64,000 nucleotides of DNA from the NCBI RefSeq assembly GCF_000376565.1, contig NZ_BARG01000027.1:62001-126000 (forward strand), read 5' to 3'. Positions 8,388-16,897 of the stretch are shown piece by piece. Made by a program: the position numbers and the translations under genes. This DNA comes from Streptomyces hokutonensis (lineage in GTDB: Bacteria > Actinomycetota > Actinomycetes > Streptomycetales > Streptomycetaceae). Each line of letters starts with the position of its first letter. Position 1 is the first letter of the stretch. The notes under the pieces were generated by a model that was not told where the DNA came from, searched no databases, and saw only the letters and a program-made list of their open reading frames with translations.

Positions 8388-8846
8388 ATGGCCGACCGCC
8401 CGCCCCTCCCGCCCTTCACCCGCGAGACCGCCGCCCAGAAGGTGCAGGCCGCCGAGGACGCCTGGAACACCCGTGACCCGCTGCGCGTCGCGCTCGCCTA
8501 CTCGGAGGACTCCGTCTGGCGCAACCGCGACACCTTCGTCACCGGCCGCGCCGAGATCGTCGACTTCCTCACCGCCAAATGGGAGCGCGAGCACGAGTAC
8601 GCCCTGCGCAAGGACCTCTGGGCCTACGACGGCAACCGCATCGCGGTCCGCTTCCAGTACGAGTGCCGGGACGCCGACGGACAGTGGTGGCGGTCGTACG
8701 GCAACGAACTGTGGGAGTTCGACGAGCACGGGCTGATGACCCGGCGCGAGGCGAGCATCAACGACACGCGGATCGAGGAGAAGGAACGGCGTCTGTTCGG
8801 GGCGCGCCCGGAAGCCGAACGCGGGCGGTCGTTCCCGCTTCAGTAG
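8388..8846 (+). CDS. NTF2-like / DUF1348 (SnoaL-fold) protein
   Basis: The 152-residue protein has the SnoaL/NTF2 cone fold signature: '[25 protein letters not shown]' near residues 15-39 (two helices) and strands such as [11 protein letters not shown] and [17 protein letters not shown]. It belongs to the DUF1348 type, of unconfirmed enzymatic function. CTGGAG precedes the ATG. The divergent TetR gene and the twin operators mark it as the regulated target, together with the flavoprotein gene 9 bp downstream. Confidence 0.88.
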   Translation: MADRPPLPPFTRETAAQKVQAAEDAWNTRDPLRVALAYSEDSVWRNRDTFVTGRAEIVDFLTAKWEREHEYALRKDLWAYDGNRIAVRFQYECRDADGQWWRSYGNELWEFDEHGLMTRREASINDTRIEEKERRLFGARPEAERGRSFPLQ

Positions 8847-8855
8847 GGTTCCCGG

Positions 8856-9380
8856 ATGACCGAACCGGACGGGAAACCCTTCCTCTACGTCGTCGTCTGC
8901 GCCGCCGGTGTCGCCGTGGACGTCGGCAGGCTGATAGCCGCCGCGCGGGAGCGGGACTGGGAGGTAGGGGTCATCGCGACCCCGGTCGCGATGAGCGGCT
9001 TCTTCGACACGGCCGCCGTCGAGGCGCAGACCGGCCGGCCGATCCGTTCGGCGTGGCGAACTCCCGGTGACCCGCGCCCCTTTCCGCCCCCGGACGCCGT
9101 GATCGTCGCGCCCGCCACCTTCAACACGATCAACAAATGGGCGTCCGGTACGGCGGACACCCTCGCCCTCGGCACCCTCTGCGAGGCGTACGGCCTCGGT
9201 GTCCCGACCGTCGTACTCCCTTGTGTGGCCGACGCGTTGGCCGCCCACCCCGCCTACCGGGCGAGCCTGGCACGGCTGCGCGAGATGGGCGTCCGTTTCG
9301 GTGAGCCGTACTCCGGCGCGGCCCAAGAAGGCGGCGGGCGGCCGGAGTTCGGCTGGACGAAGGCGCTGGACCTGCTCTAG
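8856..9380 (+). CDS. HFCD-type flavoprotein (phosphopantothenoylcysteine decarboxylase-like)
   Basis: The 174-residue protein has a Rossmann-like flavoprotein fold of the PPC-decarboxylase/LanD superfamily: an N-terminal 'LYVVVCAAGVAV' strand-loop and the conserved 'DAVIVAPATFNTINKWASG' block (about residues 79-97) that contacts FMN, followed by a 'PTVVLPCV' strand. It is not a full CoaBC. The start lies 9 bp after the NTF2-like gene, so the two are probably co-transcribed under the TetR operators. Its stop overlaps that of the convergent secreted protein by 4 bp. Confidence 0.85.
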   Translation: MTEPDGKPFLYVVVCAAGVAVDVGRLIAAARERDWEVGVIATPVAMSGFFDTAAVEAQTGRPIRSAWRTPGDPRPFPPPDAVIVAPATFNTINKWASGTADTLALGTLCEAYGLGVPTVVLPCVADALAAHPAYRASLARLREMGVRFGEPYSGAAQEGGGRPEFGWTKALDLL

Positions 9381-10231
9381 GAACAGGTCACGGTCGGACC
9401 GGCCAGCATGCCCCCGGTGTAGAGCGTCTGGCCCTGGGGCATCCAGTAGCCCAGCTTCGAAACCACCGTGGAACAGCGGGACTTGAGGGCGACCCGCACC
9501 ACCACGGTGTCCGGGTGCCCCGGCTGGAGATCGGTGAGCGCGCAGTCCAGGGCGTGCGGGAGCCGGTCCTGCGCGGGATGGCGGCCGATGAGTGGATTGA
9601 CGCAGCGAGGGTCGGCCGTGGTCAGTTCCGCCCCGGTGCCCTCCTCCGCGATGAGCCCGAACCGCGCGCTGCCGTCGCCCTCGTCACTGTGCCGCTGAAC
9701 CGTGTACGTCAGCGTCGTCACGGAGTTCGGCGCCAGGGTGCTCCGGTCGACCTCGATGCCGTGCGTCGCCTTGGGCCTGGGCGCGGTCAGCGTGAGCGTC
9801 GCGCGGACGGTGCCCTCCACATCCACTCCCTCGGGCATCGAGCGGACGCGCACGGTAGCCGTGAAGTCGTACGTCCCCGGCCCCGGATACTGCCCCGACC
9901 CGGGCAGCGTGCCGGACGCGACCGTCTCGCCGGCGCGCCGCGCGGTCCAGGTGCCCGAGCTGCGGCACGCGTACTGGACGGTCGCCCGGAGCTGCCGGCA
10001 GGTCGCGGGCGCCGAGACCGCCATGGTCGGGGTGCCGCTGCCCGCGCAGAGACTGACCATGGCATGCGCTCCGCGCGGGCCGTGCAGGGTGCCCGCGGGC
10101 GCGCACAGCGTCGACGGCGGCTCGGGCGGGGGCGGCGCCGGATCCGTGTCGCCCCACGCGGGCGACACCAGGGCCAGCGGCAGCACGGCCGCCCCCAACA
10201 GGGTCCTCAGTCCGGTCCAACGTCTCGGCAC
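9377..10231 (-). CDS. Secreted protein of unknown function
   Basis: I do not recognise a family. The 284-residue product begins with a clear Sec signal (two Arg, then LRTLLGAAVLPLALVSPAWG, cleavage near residue 27) and a Pro-rich stretch (DPAPPPPEPP). The mature part is beta-rich, with regularly spaced Thr/Val strands and about eight Cys that may form disulfides. The 'TLTYTVQRH' and 'TVVVRVALK' strands suggest Ig-like domains of the kind used in cell-surface proteins. The GTG start has GGGAGGA 6 nt upstream, a strong site. Confidence 0.8.
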   Translation of the reverse strand: MPRRWTGLRTLLGAAVLPLALVSPAWGDTDPAPPPPEPPSTLCAPAGTLHGPRGAHAMVSLCAGSGTPTMAVSAPATCRQLRATVQYACRSSGTWTARRAGETVASGTLPGSGQYPGPGTYDFTATVRVRSMPEGVDVEGTVRATLTLTAPRPKATHGIEVDRSTLAPNSVTTLTYTVQRHSDEGDGSARFGLIAEEGTGAELTTADPRCVNPLIGRHPAQDRLPHALDCALTDLQPGHPDTVVVRVALKSRCSTVVSKLGYWMPQGQTLYTGGMLAGPTVTCS

Positions 10232-10527
10232 GGCGTTCCTCCCGTACGGCCACGACCGGCCGGGCGCCGGTCGTCCGCACCGAGGATGCGCACCCCCGCA
10301 ACCCGCCCGACCGCTCCCACGCCGCGCGTCCGGGGCCGGTCACACCAACGCCGGACGCCGGCCGGTGCCCGTGGAGCACGACGCCCGCAGCTCCGGCTGC
10401 GGCCGCTCTCCAAGCGCCCGTACGAGGTCGTCGCGCGCAGGTCCCGGACCCGCTCGACCGGCGGCGCCGCCGTCGCCGCGTGCCCGATGGGGCGCGGGTA
10501 GCCGTCCGTGGCCGCGCGCACCACTAG

Positions 10528-10554
10528 GGGCCTGTCCGGCGGATCAGGCCGCAG
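10528..10554 (+). repeat. Left terminal inverted repeat of the MITE-like element
   Basis: The core CCTGTCCGGCGGATCA is followed by GGCCGCAG. It pairs with the right end at 10747-10773. Confidence 0.8.
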
Positions 10555-10746
10555 GAAAGAAGCGGCAACTGATCAGCGCAGGGGAGCGGGGCGTGGTGCG
10601 TGCAGCTGCAAGGCGGAGGAGGGAGTCGACGCGGTGGGGGCACCTCCCGGCCGAAGGCCGGGGGGGCGTCGGCGACCGACGACAACGCCGCTGGGGGTCC
10701 CCCCACGCCTTTAAGGCAGTGGGGGAGTGCGTGCCACACCCCGCGT

Positions 10747-10773
10747 CTGCGGCATGATCCGCCGGACAGGCCC
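10747..10773 (-). repeat. Right terminal inverted repeat of the MITE-like element
   Basis: CTGCGGCATGATCCGCC followed by GGACAGGCCC is the complement of the left end apart from one internal mismatch and one end base. Confidence 0.8.
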
Positions 10774-10889
10774 TAGGCCGGTGACGGAGACGCAGGCATC
10801 GTCGAGGGCCGCGTACGTGGCCGCCTTCGAGCACTCACGAAGTCGTACGCTCCAAAGCGGTACCGAACTCGAAGGCAGGAGCAGCAACG

Positions 10890-11861
10890 ATGCAGTACGT
10901 GAAGCTCGGTTCGACCGGCCTGGACGTCTCGCGGATCTCTCTGGGCTGCATGACCTACGGACTCCCGGACCGCGGCACCCACGAGTGGACCCTCGACGAG
11001 GAGTCGTCGCGCCCGCTGATCCGGCAGGCGCTGGAGGCCGGGATCAACTTCCTCGACACCGCGAACGTCTACTCCGACGGCACCAGCGAGGAGATCACCG
11101 GCCGGGCGCTGCGCGACTTCGCCCGCCGTGACGAGGTCGTGCTCGCCACCAAGGTGCACGGCCGGACGCACCCGGGACCCAACGGCGCCGGACTCTCCCG
11201 CAAGGCGATCATGGCGGAGATCGACCACAGCCTCGAACGCCTCGGCACCGACTACGTCGACCTCTACCAGATCCACCGCGCCGACCCGCACACTCCCGTC
11301 GAGGAGACCATGGAGGCGCTGCACGACCTGGTGAAGGCGGGCAAGGTCCGCTACATCGGGGCGAGTTCGATGTACGCCTGGCAGTTCGCCAAGCACCAGC
11401 ACATCGCCGAGCGGCACGGCTGGACCAAGTTCGTGTCCATGCAGAACCACTACAACCTCCTCTACCGCGAGGAGGAGCGCGAGATGCTGCCGCTCTGCGC
11501 GGACCAGGGCGTCGGCGTGCTGCCCTGGAGCCCGCTGGCCCGGGGCCGCCTCACCCGCGACTGGGGCACCACCACCGAGCGCAGCAGCACCGACAACTTC
11601 GGCAACCGCCTCTACCAGGACGGCGACCGGACGATCGTCGAGGCGGTCACCCGGATCGCCGGCGACCGGGGTGTCCCGCGCGCCCAGGTCGCCCTCGCCT
11701 GGCTGCTGCACCAGGGCACGGTGGCCGCACCGATCATCGGCGCGGCCAAGCCGCAGCACATCGAGGACGCCGTCGCCGCCGTCGAACTGGAGCTGAGCGA
11801 CAAGGAGATCGAGGAGCTGGAGCAGCCCTACACTCCGCACGCGATCAGTGGTCATTCCTGA
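10890..11861 (+). CDS. Aldo/keto reductase
   Basis: This 323-residue TIM-barrel NADPH oxidoreductase has an intact catalytic tetrad: Asp56 and Tyr61 (FLDTANVYSDG), Lys88 (LATKVHG) and His129 (LYQIHRAD). The C-terminal 'PIIGAAKPQHIEDAV' block binds the cofactor phosphate. The sequence resembles the AKR group that reduces aldehydes and polyketide-like ketones (AKR11/12-like). GGAG precedes the ATG by about 10 nt. It stands alone, 110 bp beyond the MITE-like element; its substrate is not predictable. Confidence 0.93.
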   Translation: MQYVKLGSTGLDVSRISLGCMTYGLPDRGTHEWTLDEESSRPLIRQALEAGINFLDTANVYSDGTSEEITGRALRDFARRDEVVLATKVHGRTHPGPNGAGLSRKAIMAEIDHSLERLGTDYVDLYQIHRADPHTPVEETMEALHDLVKAGKVRYIGASSMYAWQFAKHQHIAERHGWTKFVSMQNHYNLLYREEEREMLPLCADQGVGVLPWSPLARGRLTRDWGTTTERSSTDNFGNRLYQDGDRTIVEAVTRIAGDRGVPRAQVALAWLLHQGTVAAPIIGAAKPQHIEDAVAAVELELSDKEIEELEQPYTPHAISGHS

Positions 11862-11906
11862 CATATCGTCAACAGGCTTGTTCTCAGGCCGAGTTGACGC
11901 GAGGCG

Positions 11907-12686
11907 TCAGTGGGGGCCGTGCGGTGCGAACTCCGTGCCGCACGGCCCGGCTCCGGCGCTCTCATCCAGCGGCACCCGTTCGCCGCTCATCGTGATCGTG
12001 CGGTAGAAACTCCCGATCCGGTCGGCCGAGCGGCCCACGTAGTGACCGATGAACGAACGCCGGAAGCGGTCCGCGCTGCGATTGGGCTGCGAGCCGTGCA
12101 CCAGGCTGCCGTTGAAGAACAGCACGTCTCCAGGTGCCATGTCGACCGGTACGGCGAAGAGCCCGGGCGGCGGGGGAACGTACTCGCGGGCGAAGGACAC
12201 GCCGGGATCCGCCTCCTCCGGGCAGAACACGTCCATGCGATGGGTGCCGGGCACGACCTCCAGGCCGCCGTTCTCCCGGTCGATCTCGTCGCAGGCGATC
12301 CACGCGGCCACACAGGTGCCCGGCTCGGCCCGCAGATAGAAGTTGTCCTGGTGCAGCGCCTGCCCCCGGGCCCCCGGCGGCTTGAAGTAGAACATGCTCT
12401 GCGCGGCCAGCACCTCCTCGCCGAACAGGGTTTCCAGGACGTCCCGCAACCGCGGGTCCAGCAGGAAGCGCAGGGCGAGGTCGTCGATCTCGTGCGGGTG
12501 CATCACCCGCGGATATGCCAGCAGCGGATCGCCGGAGGCGCGCGGCGCGAAGTGGCCGGGCAGCGGACCCGCCGCGCGCAGCGCCGTGAACCGGTCGCAG
12601 AGCCGGTCGATTTCGTCGTGACTGAACAATCCGCGCGCGACCGTGAACCCGTCCTCCTCGAACGCGCCGATGTCCGTGGCTGTCAT
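11907..12686 (-). CDS. Phytanoyl-CoA dioxygenase (PhyH)-family oxygenase
   Basis: A 259-residue Fe(II)/2-oxoglutarate oxygenase. The iron triad is visible as His112-x-Asp114 (ALHQDNFYL) and His197 (GSLVHGSQPN); Arg209 or Arg210 (DRFRRSF) is placed to bind 2-oxoglutarate. 'GGLEVVPGTH' (about 140-149) is a family block. Many actinobacterial relatives hydroxylate natural-product or amino-acid substrates, but no biosynthetic genes are nearby. GAGGAGG lies 7 nt before the ATG. It converges on the aldo/keto reductase. Confidence 0.92.
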   Translation of the reverse strand: MTATDIGAFEEDGFTVARGLFSHDEIDRLCDRFTALRAAGPLPGHFAPRASGDPLLAYPRVMHPHEIDDLALRFLLDPRLRDVLETLFGEEVLAAQSMFYFKPPGARGQALHQDNFYLRAEPGTCVAAWIACDEIDRENGGLEVVPGTHRMDVFCPEEADPGVSFAREYVPPPPGLFAVPVDMAPGDVLFFNGSLVHGSQPNRSADRFRRSFIGHYVGRSADRIGSFYRTITMSGERVPLDESAGAGPCGTEFAPHGPH

Positions 12687-12967
12687 GCGGGACCTCCTCG
12701 GTGTGGTGTCACTCCACAGTGTCAGGAGGCCGGGCGCCCGCCTATTGGTTGGCCGTGAACGCTCTCATCGGTGCGGGAGTGGCAGGTGTCAACTCCCGTG
12801 GTGGCGCCGTGCGGTCGGGCCATCGGCCCGGCGGCTCGAACATGACCTGGGAAGACGGGAGGAGCGGCGAGGTGCCCGACCGGTGTGCCGGACACACCCG
12901 GCTGCCACCGGCCAATGGTTTTGGGATTTCCCGTGTGGATACGGTGGCAATCCCATAACGGACCCCA

Positions 12968-12982
12968 TTGACGAATCGTCAA
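12968..12982. promoter_or_regulatory. Palindrome upstream of the sigma/lectin gene
   Basis: TTGACG-AAT-CGTCAA has perfect 6-bp arms around a 3-bp centre, about 280 bp before the GTG start. It could be an operator; the TTGACG half also resembles a -35 box. Confidence 0.4.
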
Positions 12983-13022
12983 ATGAAGGGTGCCGGAACG
13001 CAATGCACAAAACCTCGGAAGA

Positions 13023-13050
13023 CCTTGTTCCGTCTCGCTGACCTGTGCAA
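13023..13050 (+). promoter_or_regulatory. Upstream motif shared by the two sigma/lectin paralogues (copy 1)
   Basis: CCTTGTT, then 14 nt, then TGTGCAA followed by AGGTG. The paralogue has CCTTGTT, 13 nt, TGTGCAA and GGGTG. The two-block layout looks like a sigma-specific promoter, possibly autoregulatory. Confidence 0.35.
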
Positions 13051-13262
13051 AGGTGTGCCTGTCGGCGTGCGGACATTGGATGATTCCCCTCTGCACGCAC
13101 GAGGCCGCTCCCGTACGCCACTCCCCTTGCTTCAAAAGAGCTGCCCCAGGCGGATGTTGGAGTTGCCGTCAATCGGACGGGCGGACCCTGTCGGCTCGTC
13201 GGCACAGTCGCATACCCGCCGGTATGGACTATATTCCGCGTTTCACCTGGAGGAATGCAGCC

Positions 13263-15062
13263 GTGACGGACCCAGGTCCCTCGAATTCCCCGACTTCCGC
13301 TCACCACTTCGAAGTGACCGACGAGCAGCTCAGCGCCGAGCTGAAGAAGTGGACGGGGACGACGCCAGCGCTGCAACCGGTCGGCGAACTGCTGGACCGG
13401 CACTGGGAAGCCGCCTTCGCCTATGCGGGGCTGTGCACCGACGGGCCGCACCACGCCGGAATGCTCACCACGGCCGCTTTCACCCGGCTCTTCGGGGAAT
13501 CCCTCCGGCAGTCAGGACCGACCGCTGCCTGGCGTCCCCAGGTACTGGTGACCGTCCGCCGTATCGCCGCGGAATGGGACACCGACCGCCGGCAGGAAAT
13601 GCTCCACCCCGACCTTCGCTCGGCGGCCGGCGACGGCGACCGCGTCGCGGCCCGGCTGCTCCCCGTGCCCGAACGTCGGCTGCTCTCCCGCGCGTTCCAG
13701 CGGCTGCCCCAGACCGCCCGCACCCTGCTGTGGCACCTCGAGGTCGAGAACGAGCCGGCCGCGACAGCCGCCGGACTCGTCGGCCTCGACGAGGAGGGCG
13801 CCCGCATCGAACTCGGCCGCGCCGTCGTCCGGTTGCGCGAGGAATGCCTCCTGGTCCACCGCGAACTCGCCCACAACGACGAGTGCCAGCTCTACATACG
13901 GCTGCTGGACGTCACCTTCCGGCGCGGCGGCGCCGAGGTCGACCCGGACCTCGGCATGCACCTCACGGTCTGCAAGCACTGCCGGCACACCGCCGACCAG
14001 CTCAACCAGTTCAACGCCGGACTCGGCGTGGCGCTCGCCGAAGCGGTGCTCGGCTGGGGGGCACGCGCCTACCTGGAGGTCAGGGCCGGCAGCCGCAACC
14101 TGCCCGCCCAGATGTCGTCCGCCTCCACCGAACTCGCCCTGCGCTCCGGCCCGCGCCGCGGCGAACTCAGATCGGCCCACAAGGCGGCCCGCCGCGTCCG
14201 CCGCCGCAACCTCACCGCGGCCGTGCTCACCGTGAGCGGACTGGTCGTCCTCCCGCTCGTGCTGTGGTCCGCCGGCGGCTCCGGCGGCGCCAAGAGCACC
14301 ACCGAGAACCAGGCCACCGGCGCCTCCGGCACCGGCAAGGAGTCCGCCAACCCCTCCTGGGTCGGCGCCAACGACACCACGCAGGGCACGCTCAGCGGCC
14401 GCCTGCACAACGTGGACTCCGGCCTGTGCATCGGCATCGAGGGCAACAAGCCCCTCAAGGGCGCCGAGGCCGAACTGCAGACCTGCTCGTCGTCGGCCGG
14501 CCAGCAGTGGTCGTACGAGACCGACGGACAACTGCGCAGCACCGCCGACCCCGGCCTCTGCCTCGACTCGCACCTCGCCTACGAGGTGACGCTCGCCCCC
14601 TGCACGAGCGCGACCTCGGCGACCGCGAAGAACATCCGCTACGACTTCACCCTCCAGGGCATCCTCGTACCGCGCTGGAACCAGGACCAGGCGCTGACCC
14701 CCGCCTCCACCGACGGCGGCGGCGCGCTCGTCCTGAAGACGCGCGCGGACGGCACGGCGCAGCGCTGGGTCTTCGACACGTCCAAGGCCGACCCGCAGAT
14801 GCAGGTCGTCAACTGGGACACCGACAGCACCGACTCGCCGACCGTCAAGAAGGCCACTCCGACGCCCACGCCCACCCCGAAGGCCACGCCCACGCCGACG
14901 CCGAGCGCGTCGACCCCGCAGCCCACGCCGACGACCTCCGCGCCGACCGACTACTGCGACTACTACCCGACCTACTGCTCGGGCGGCGGCCAGGGCGGCT
15001 GGGGCGGCGGATACGGCGGTGGGTACGGAGGCGGATACGGCGGTGGCGGGCACGGCCACTGA
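13263..15062 (+). CDS. Sigma-like / zinc-motif / transmembrane / ricin-lectin fusion protein (paralogue A)
   Basis: A 599-residue protein with an unusual order of parts. Residues ~20-115 resemble a degenerate sigma-70 region 2, and ~135-200 a region 4 helix pair (LSRAFQRLPQTARTLLWHL). Next comes HLTVCKHC (His233, Cys237, Cys240), the HxxxCxxC signature of zinc-binding anti-sigma factors. One TM segment (about 316-337) is followed by an outside ricin-type beta-trefoil (about 375-505; GLCIGIEG, QQWSYETDG, GLCLDS), a Thr/Pro linker and a Gly/Tyr-rich tail (GGGYGGGYGG). GGAGGA precedes the GTG. A paralogue lies at 37.4 kb. Inference: an ECF sigma and its anti-sigma fused to a carbohydrate sensor; DNA binding is unproven. 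Confidence 0.85.
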   Translation: MTDPGPSNSPTSAHHFEVTDEQLSAELKKWTGTTPALQPVGELLDRHWEAAFAYAGLCTDGPHHAGMLTTAAFTRLFGESLRQSGPTAAWRPQVLVTVRRIAAEWDTDRRQEMLHPDLRSAAGDGDRVAARLLPVPERRLLSRAFQRLPQTARTLLWHLEVENEPAATAAGLVGLDEEGARIELGRAVVRLREECLLVHRELAHNDECQLYIRLLDVTFRRGGAEVDPDLGMHLTVCKHCRHTADQLNQFNAGLGVALAEAVLGWGARAYLEVRAGSRNLPAQMSSASTELALRSGPRRGELRSAHKAARRVRRRNLTAAVLTVSGLVVLPLVLWSAGGSGGAKSTTENQATGASGTGKESANPSWVGANDTTQGTLSGRLHNVDSGLCIGIEGNKPLKGAEAELQTCSSSAGQQWSYETDGQLRSTADPGLCLDSHLAYEVTLAPCTSATSATAKNIRYDFTLQGILVPRWNQDQALTPASTDGGGALVLKTRADGTAQRWVFDTSKADPQMQVVNWDTDSTDSPTVKKATPTPTPTPKATPTPTPSASTPQPTPTTSAPTDYCDYYPTYCSGGGQGGWGGGYGGGYGGGYGGGGHGH

Positions 15063-15065
15063 GCC

Positions 15066-15560
15066 TCAGTGCGGAGGGTGCGGCGGTGGCGGCGGCAGGG
15101 TCGAGATGCCCGGCGCCGCCTCCGGCCACACCAGCAGCACCGGACAGGGCGCGTGATCGACGGCGAACCGGACGGCGGGCCCGAGACTGTGCGGGCCCAG
15201 CCGGGCCCGGTCGCCGTCGCGGGCCAGCACCAGCAGATCGGCGTCCCCGGCGACGGCCACCACTTCCCGCTCGACCCGCCCGGCCCGCTCCAGCCGTTCG
15301 CACGGCCGCCCCAGCCGCTCGGCCGCCGCGTCCAGCAGCTCCGCCGCCGACGTACTGCCCAGATCCTCCAGCCGGGTCCCGGGATCACGCGCCGGACCGC
15401 CCCGCCCGAGCAGCCCGGCGAACGCCCCGTGCGCGAGACCGGGCACATCGGGCCCGCTGACATGCAGCAGCACCACCTCGGAATCCTCCGGCGCATGCGT
15501 CCGTACGGCATCCACACAGGCGGGCCAGGTGCCCTCGACCAGCCAGGCGATCACACGCAT
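15066..15560 (-). CDS. Universal stress protein (UspA) family
   Basis: The 164-residue protein has a single Usp alpha/beta domain: an N-terminal strand (RVIAWLVEGT) and the C-terminal ATP-loop region 'LGPHSLGPAVRFAVDHAPCPVLLVW' (about residues 122-146, discussed as GPHSLGP plus DHAPCPVLLV). The ATP-binding G-x2-G-x9-G-S/T pattern is modified, so nucleotide binding is uncertain. It ends in a Pro/His tail. It starts 16 bp after the ArsB-like transporter gene, so the two form an operon. Confidence 0.85.
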   Translation of the reverse strand: MRVIAWLVEGTWPACVDAVRTHAPEDSEVVLLHVSGPDVPGLAHGAFAGLLGRGGPARDPGTRLEDLGSTSAAELLDAAAERLGRPCERLERAGRVEREVVAVAGDADLLVLARDGDRARLGPHSLGPAVRFAVDHAPCPVLLVWPEAAPGISTLPPPPPHPPH

Positions 15561-15576
15561 TCGGTCTCCCTCGGTG

Positions 15577-16827
15577 TCAGAGAACCTGGAGCGACACCCA
15601 CAGTGCCACCGTCGCCGGGACGAGCGCCGACGGCACGGCGAGCAGCCCCAGCTTCGTGAACTCCTTGAGATCCACGCCGTGTTCGTGCTGATGCACGATC
15701 CGCCGCCACAGCAGCGTCGCGAGCGACCCGGCGTAGGTCAGGTTCGGCCCGATGTTCACCCCGAGCAGCACGGCGAGCACGGCCCCCGGCCCGGACTGCG
15801 CGGTCAGTGGCAGCAGGACCAGTACGGCCGGCAGATTGTTGATGAGATTCGCCAGTACGGCGGCCAGCGCGGCGATCCCGAGCAGGGCCGCGATCCCGGT
15901 CCCGCCGGGCAGGACGTGCCCGAGCGCGTCGGAGAGCCCGTTGTCCACCACCGCCCGCACCACGATCCCGAGCGCCAGCACGAACGCCAGGAAGGACGGA
16001 GCGGCGGCCCGTACGACCGTCATCGGGGTCGCCTGCCGCCGTAGCAGCGCCCGGCCGGCCATGACGAGCGCCCCCGCGAACGCGGCCCACGCCGGGTCGA
16101 TGCCGATCGCCGAGGTCAGCACGAACCCGGCGAGCGTGCAGCCGACGGTCGCCAGCGCGAACACCGGCAGCTCGGGCGTGTCGCCGGAGGTGGGTGAGGG
16201 CGCGGCTGCCGCGAGGTCGCGGGCGAAGAATTTCCGGAACACCAGGTACTCGGCACCGATCGCGACCAGCCAGGGCAGCACCATCAGCCCGGCGAACCGG
16301 GTGAAGCTCAGGCCGCTCGCCGCGAACGCGAGGAGGTTCGTGAGGTTGGAGACCGGCAGCAGCAGCGAGGCGGTGTTCGACAGATGCGTACAGGCGTAGA
16401 CGTGCGGCTTGGGGCGCACACCCATCCGGGACGCCGTCGCGAACACGACCGGTGTCAGCAGCACGATGGTGGCGTCGAGGCTGAGTACGGCCGTGATCGC
16501 CGAGGCCAGCGCGAACACCGCCGTCAGCAGCCGGCCCGGGCTGCCCTTCGCCCACTCGGCCATCCACGCCCCGCAGGCCCGGAACAGGCCCTCCACATCG
16601 CAGAAGTGGGCGAGCACCAGGACCGCGGCGAGGAACCCGACCACCGGTCCGAGCTGCTCGGCCTCCGCCCGCGCGTGGTCGAGCGAGATCGCCCCGGTGG
16701 CCACGGCGACCCCGGCGGCGGGGACCGCCATCACCGCCTCCGGCCACCCGAAGGGACGGACGACGGCCCACACCAGGACGGCGACGAGCAGGACGACGGA
16801 CAGGGTTTCGGCGAGCGGGGTGTTCAG
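15577..16827 (-). CDS. ArsB/NhaD-superfamily transporter
   Basis: A 416-residue membrane protein with 10-11 hydrophobic segments. Superfamily marks are the two inverted half-repeats, each with a re-entrant motif: 'SLDATIVLLTPVVFA' (first half) and 'NNLPAVLVLLPL' (second half, the NNxP motif). Relatives move arsenite, Na+ or dicarboxylates; the substrate here is open. A strong GGAGG lies 8 nt before a CTG codon that gives the N-terminus MNTPLAETLSV, whereas the first in-frame GTG has no ribosome site, so I place the start at CTG. It is co-transcribed with the Usp gene. Confidence 0.85.
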   Translation of the reverse strand: MNTPLAETLSVVLLVAVLVWAVVRPFGWPEAVMAVPAAGVAVATGAISLDHARAEAEQLGPVVGFLAAVLVLAHFCDVEGLFRACGAWMAEWAKGSPGRLLTAVFALASAITAVLSLDATIVLLTPVVFATASRMGVRPKPHVYACTHLSNTASLLLPVSNLTNLLAFAASGLSFTRFAGLMVLPWLVAIGAEYLVFRKFFARDLAAAAPSPTSGDTPELPVFALATVGCTLAGFVLTSAIGIDPAWAAFAGALVMAGRALLRRQATPMTVVRAAAPSFLAFVLALGIVVRAVVDNGLSDALGHVLPGGTGIAALLGIAALAAVLANLINNLPAVLVLLPLTAQSGPGAVLAVLLGVNIGPNLTYAGSLATLLWRRIVHQHEHGVDLKEFTKLGLLAVPSALVPATVALWVSLQVL

Positions 16828-16897
16828 GGGACGGTCCTCCGGGACGCGGGCAGTGGTGCCCGCCCCATGTAACCAGGCCCCGGCGCGAAGCCCGCGC

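Larger units (their letters stand above)
10524..10776. mobile_element. MITE-like non-coding element with terminal inverted repeats
   Basis: Both ends carry an almost identical ~27-bp inverted repeat whose core is CCTGTCCGGCGGATCA (left) and its complement (right), with one mismatch at the AGG/ATG position and one extra G at the left tip. CTAG flanks both ends and could be a target duplication, as in IS5-like elements. The ~200-bp interior has no coding capacity but contains two hairpins (CCCGGCC-gaa-GGCCGGG-like, and CCCCCAC...GTGGGGG around CGCCTTTAAGGC). I recall very similar ~250-bp elements scattered through Streptomyces genomes; this should be confirmed. Confidence 0.75.
10232..10889. 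other. Long intergenic region with a MITE-like insert
   Basis: This 658-bp stretch lies between the divergent starts of the secreted protein and the aldo/keto reductase. The left 290 bp contain only short unconvincing frames. The centre is occupied by the inverted-repeat element annotated separately. The right ~110 bp should hold the reductase promoter. Confidence 0.65.
12687..13262. other. Long intergenic region upstream of the sigma/lectin gene
   Basis: This 576-bp stretch is less GC-rich than its neighbours and has no convincing gene. It contains a perfect palindrome (TTGACG-AAT-CGTCAA) and a CCTTGTT/TGTGCAA pair that recurs upstream of the paralogous gene near 37.3 kb. It probably holds a long leader and a regulated promoter. 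Confidence 0.6.

Noticed and set aside
10207-10524. A small minus-strand gene in the 10.2-10.5 kb gap
   Set aside because: No ribosome site, Arg-rich off-frame composition, and overlap with the start of the secreted-protein gene.
14836-15062. Microsatellite or CRISPR-like repeat in the Thr/Pro and Gly/Tyr tail of the first lectin gene
   Set aside because: It is in-frame low-complexity coding sequence without spacers.
12968-15460. An 830-codon Arg/Pro-rich frame overlapping the sigma/lectin gene
   Set aside because: Composition is that of an off-frame high-GC reading; the overlapping frame has clear domains and a ribosome site.
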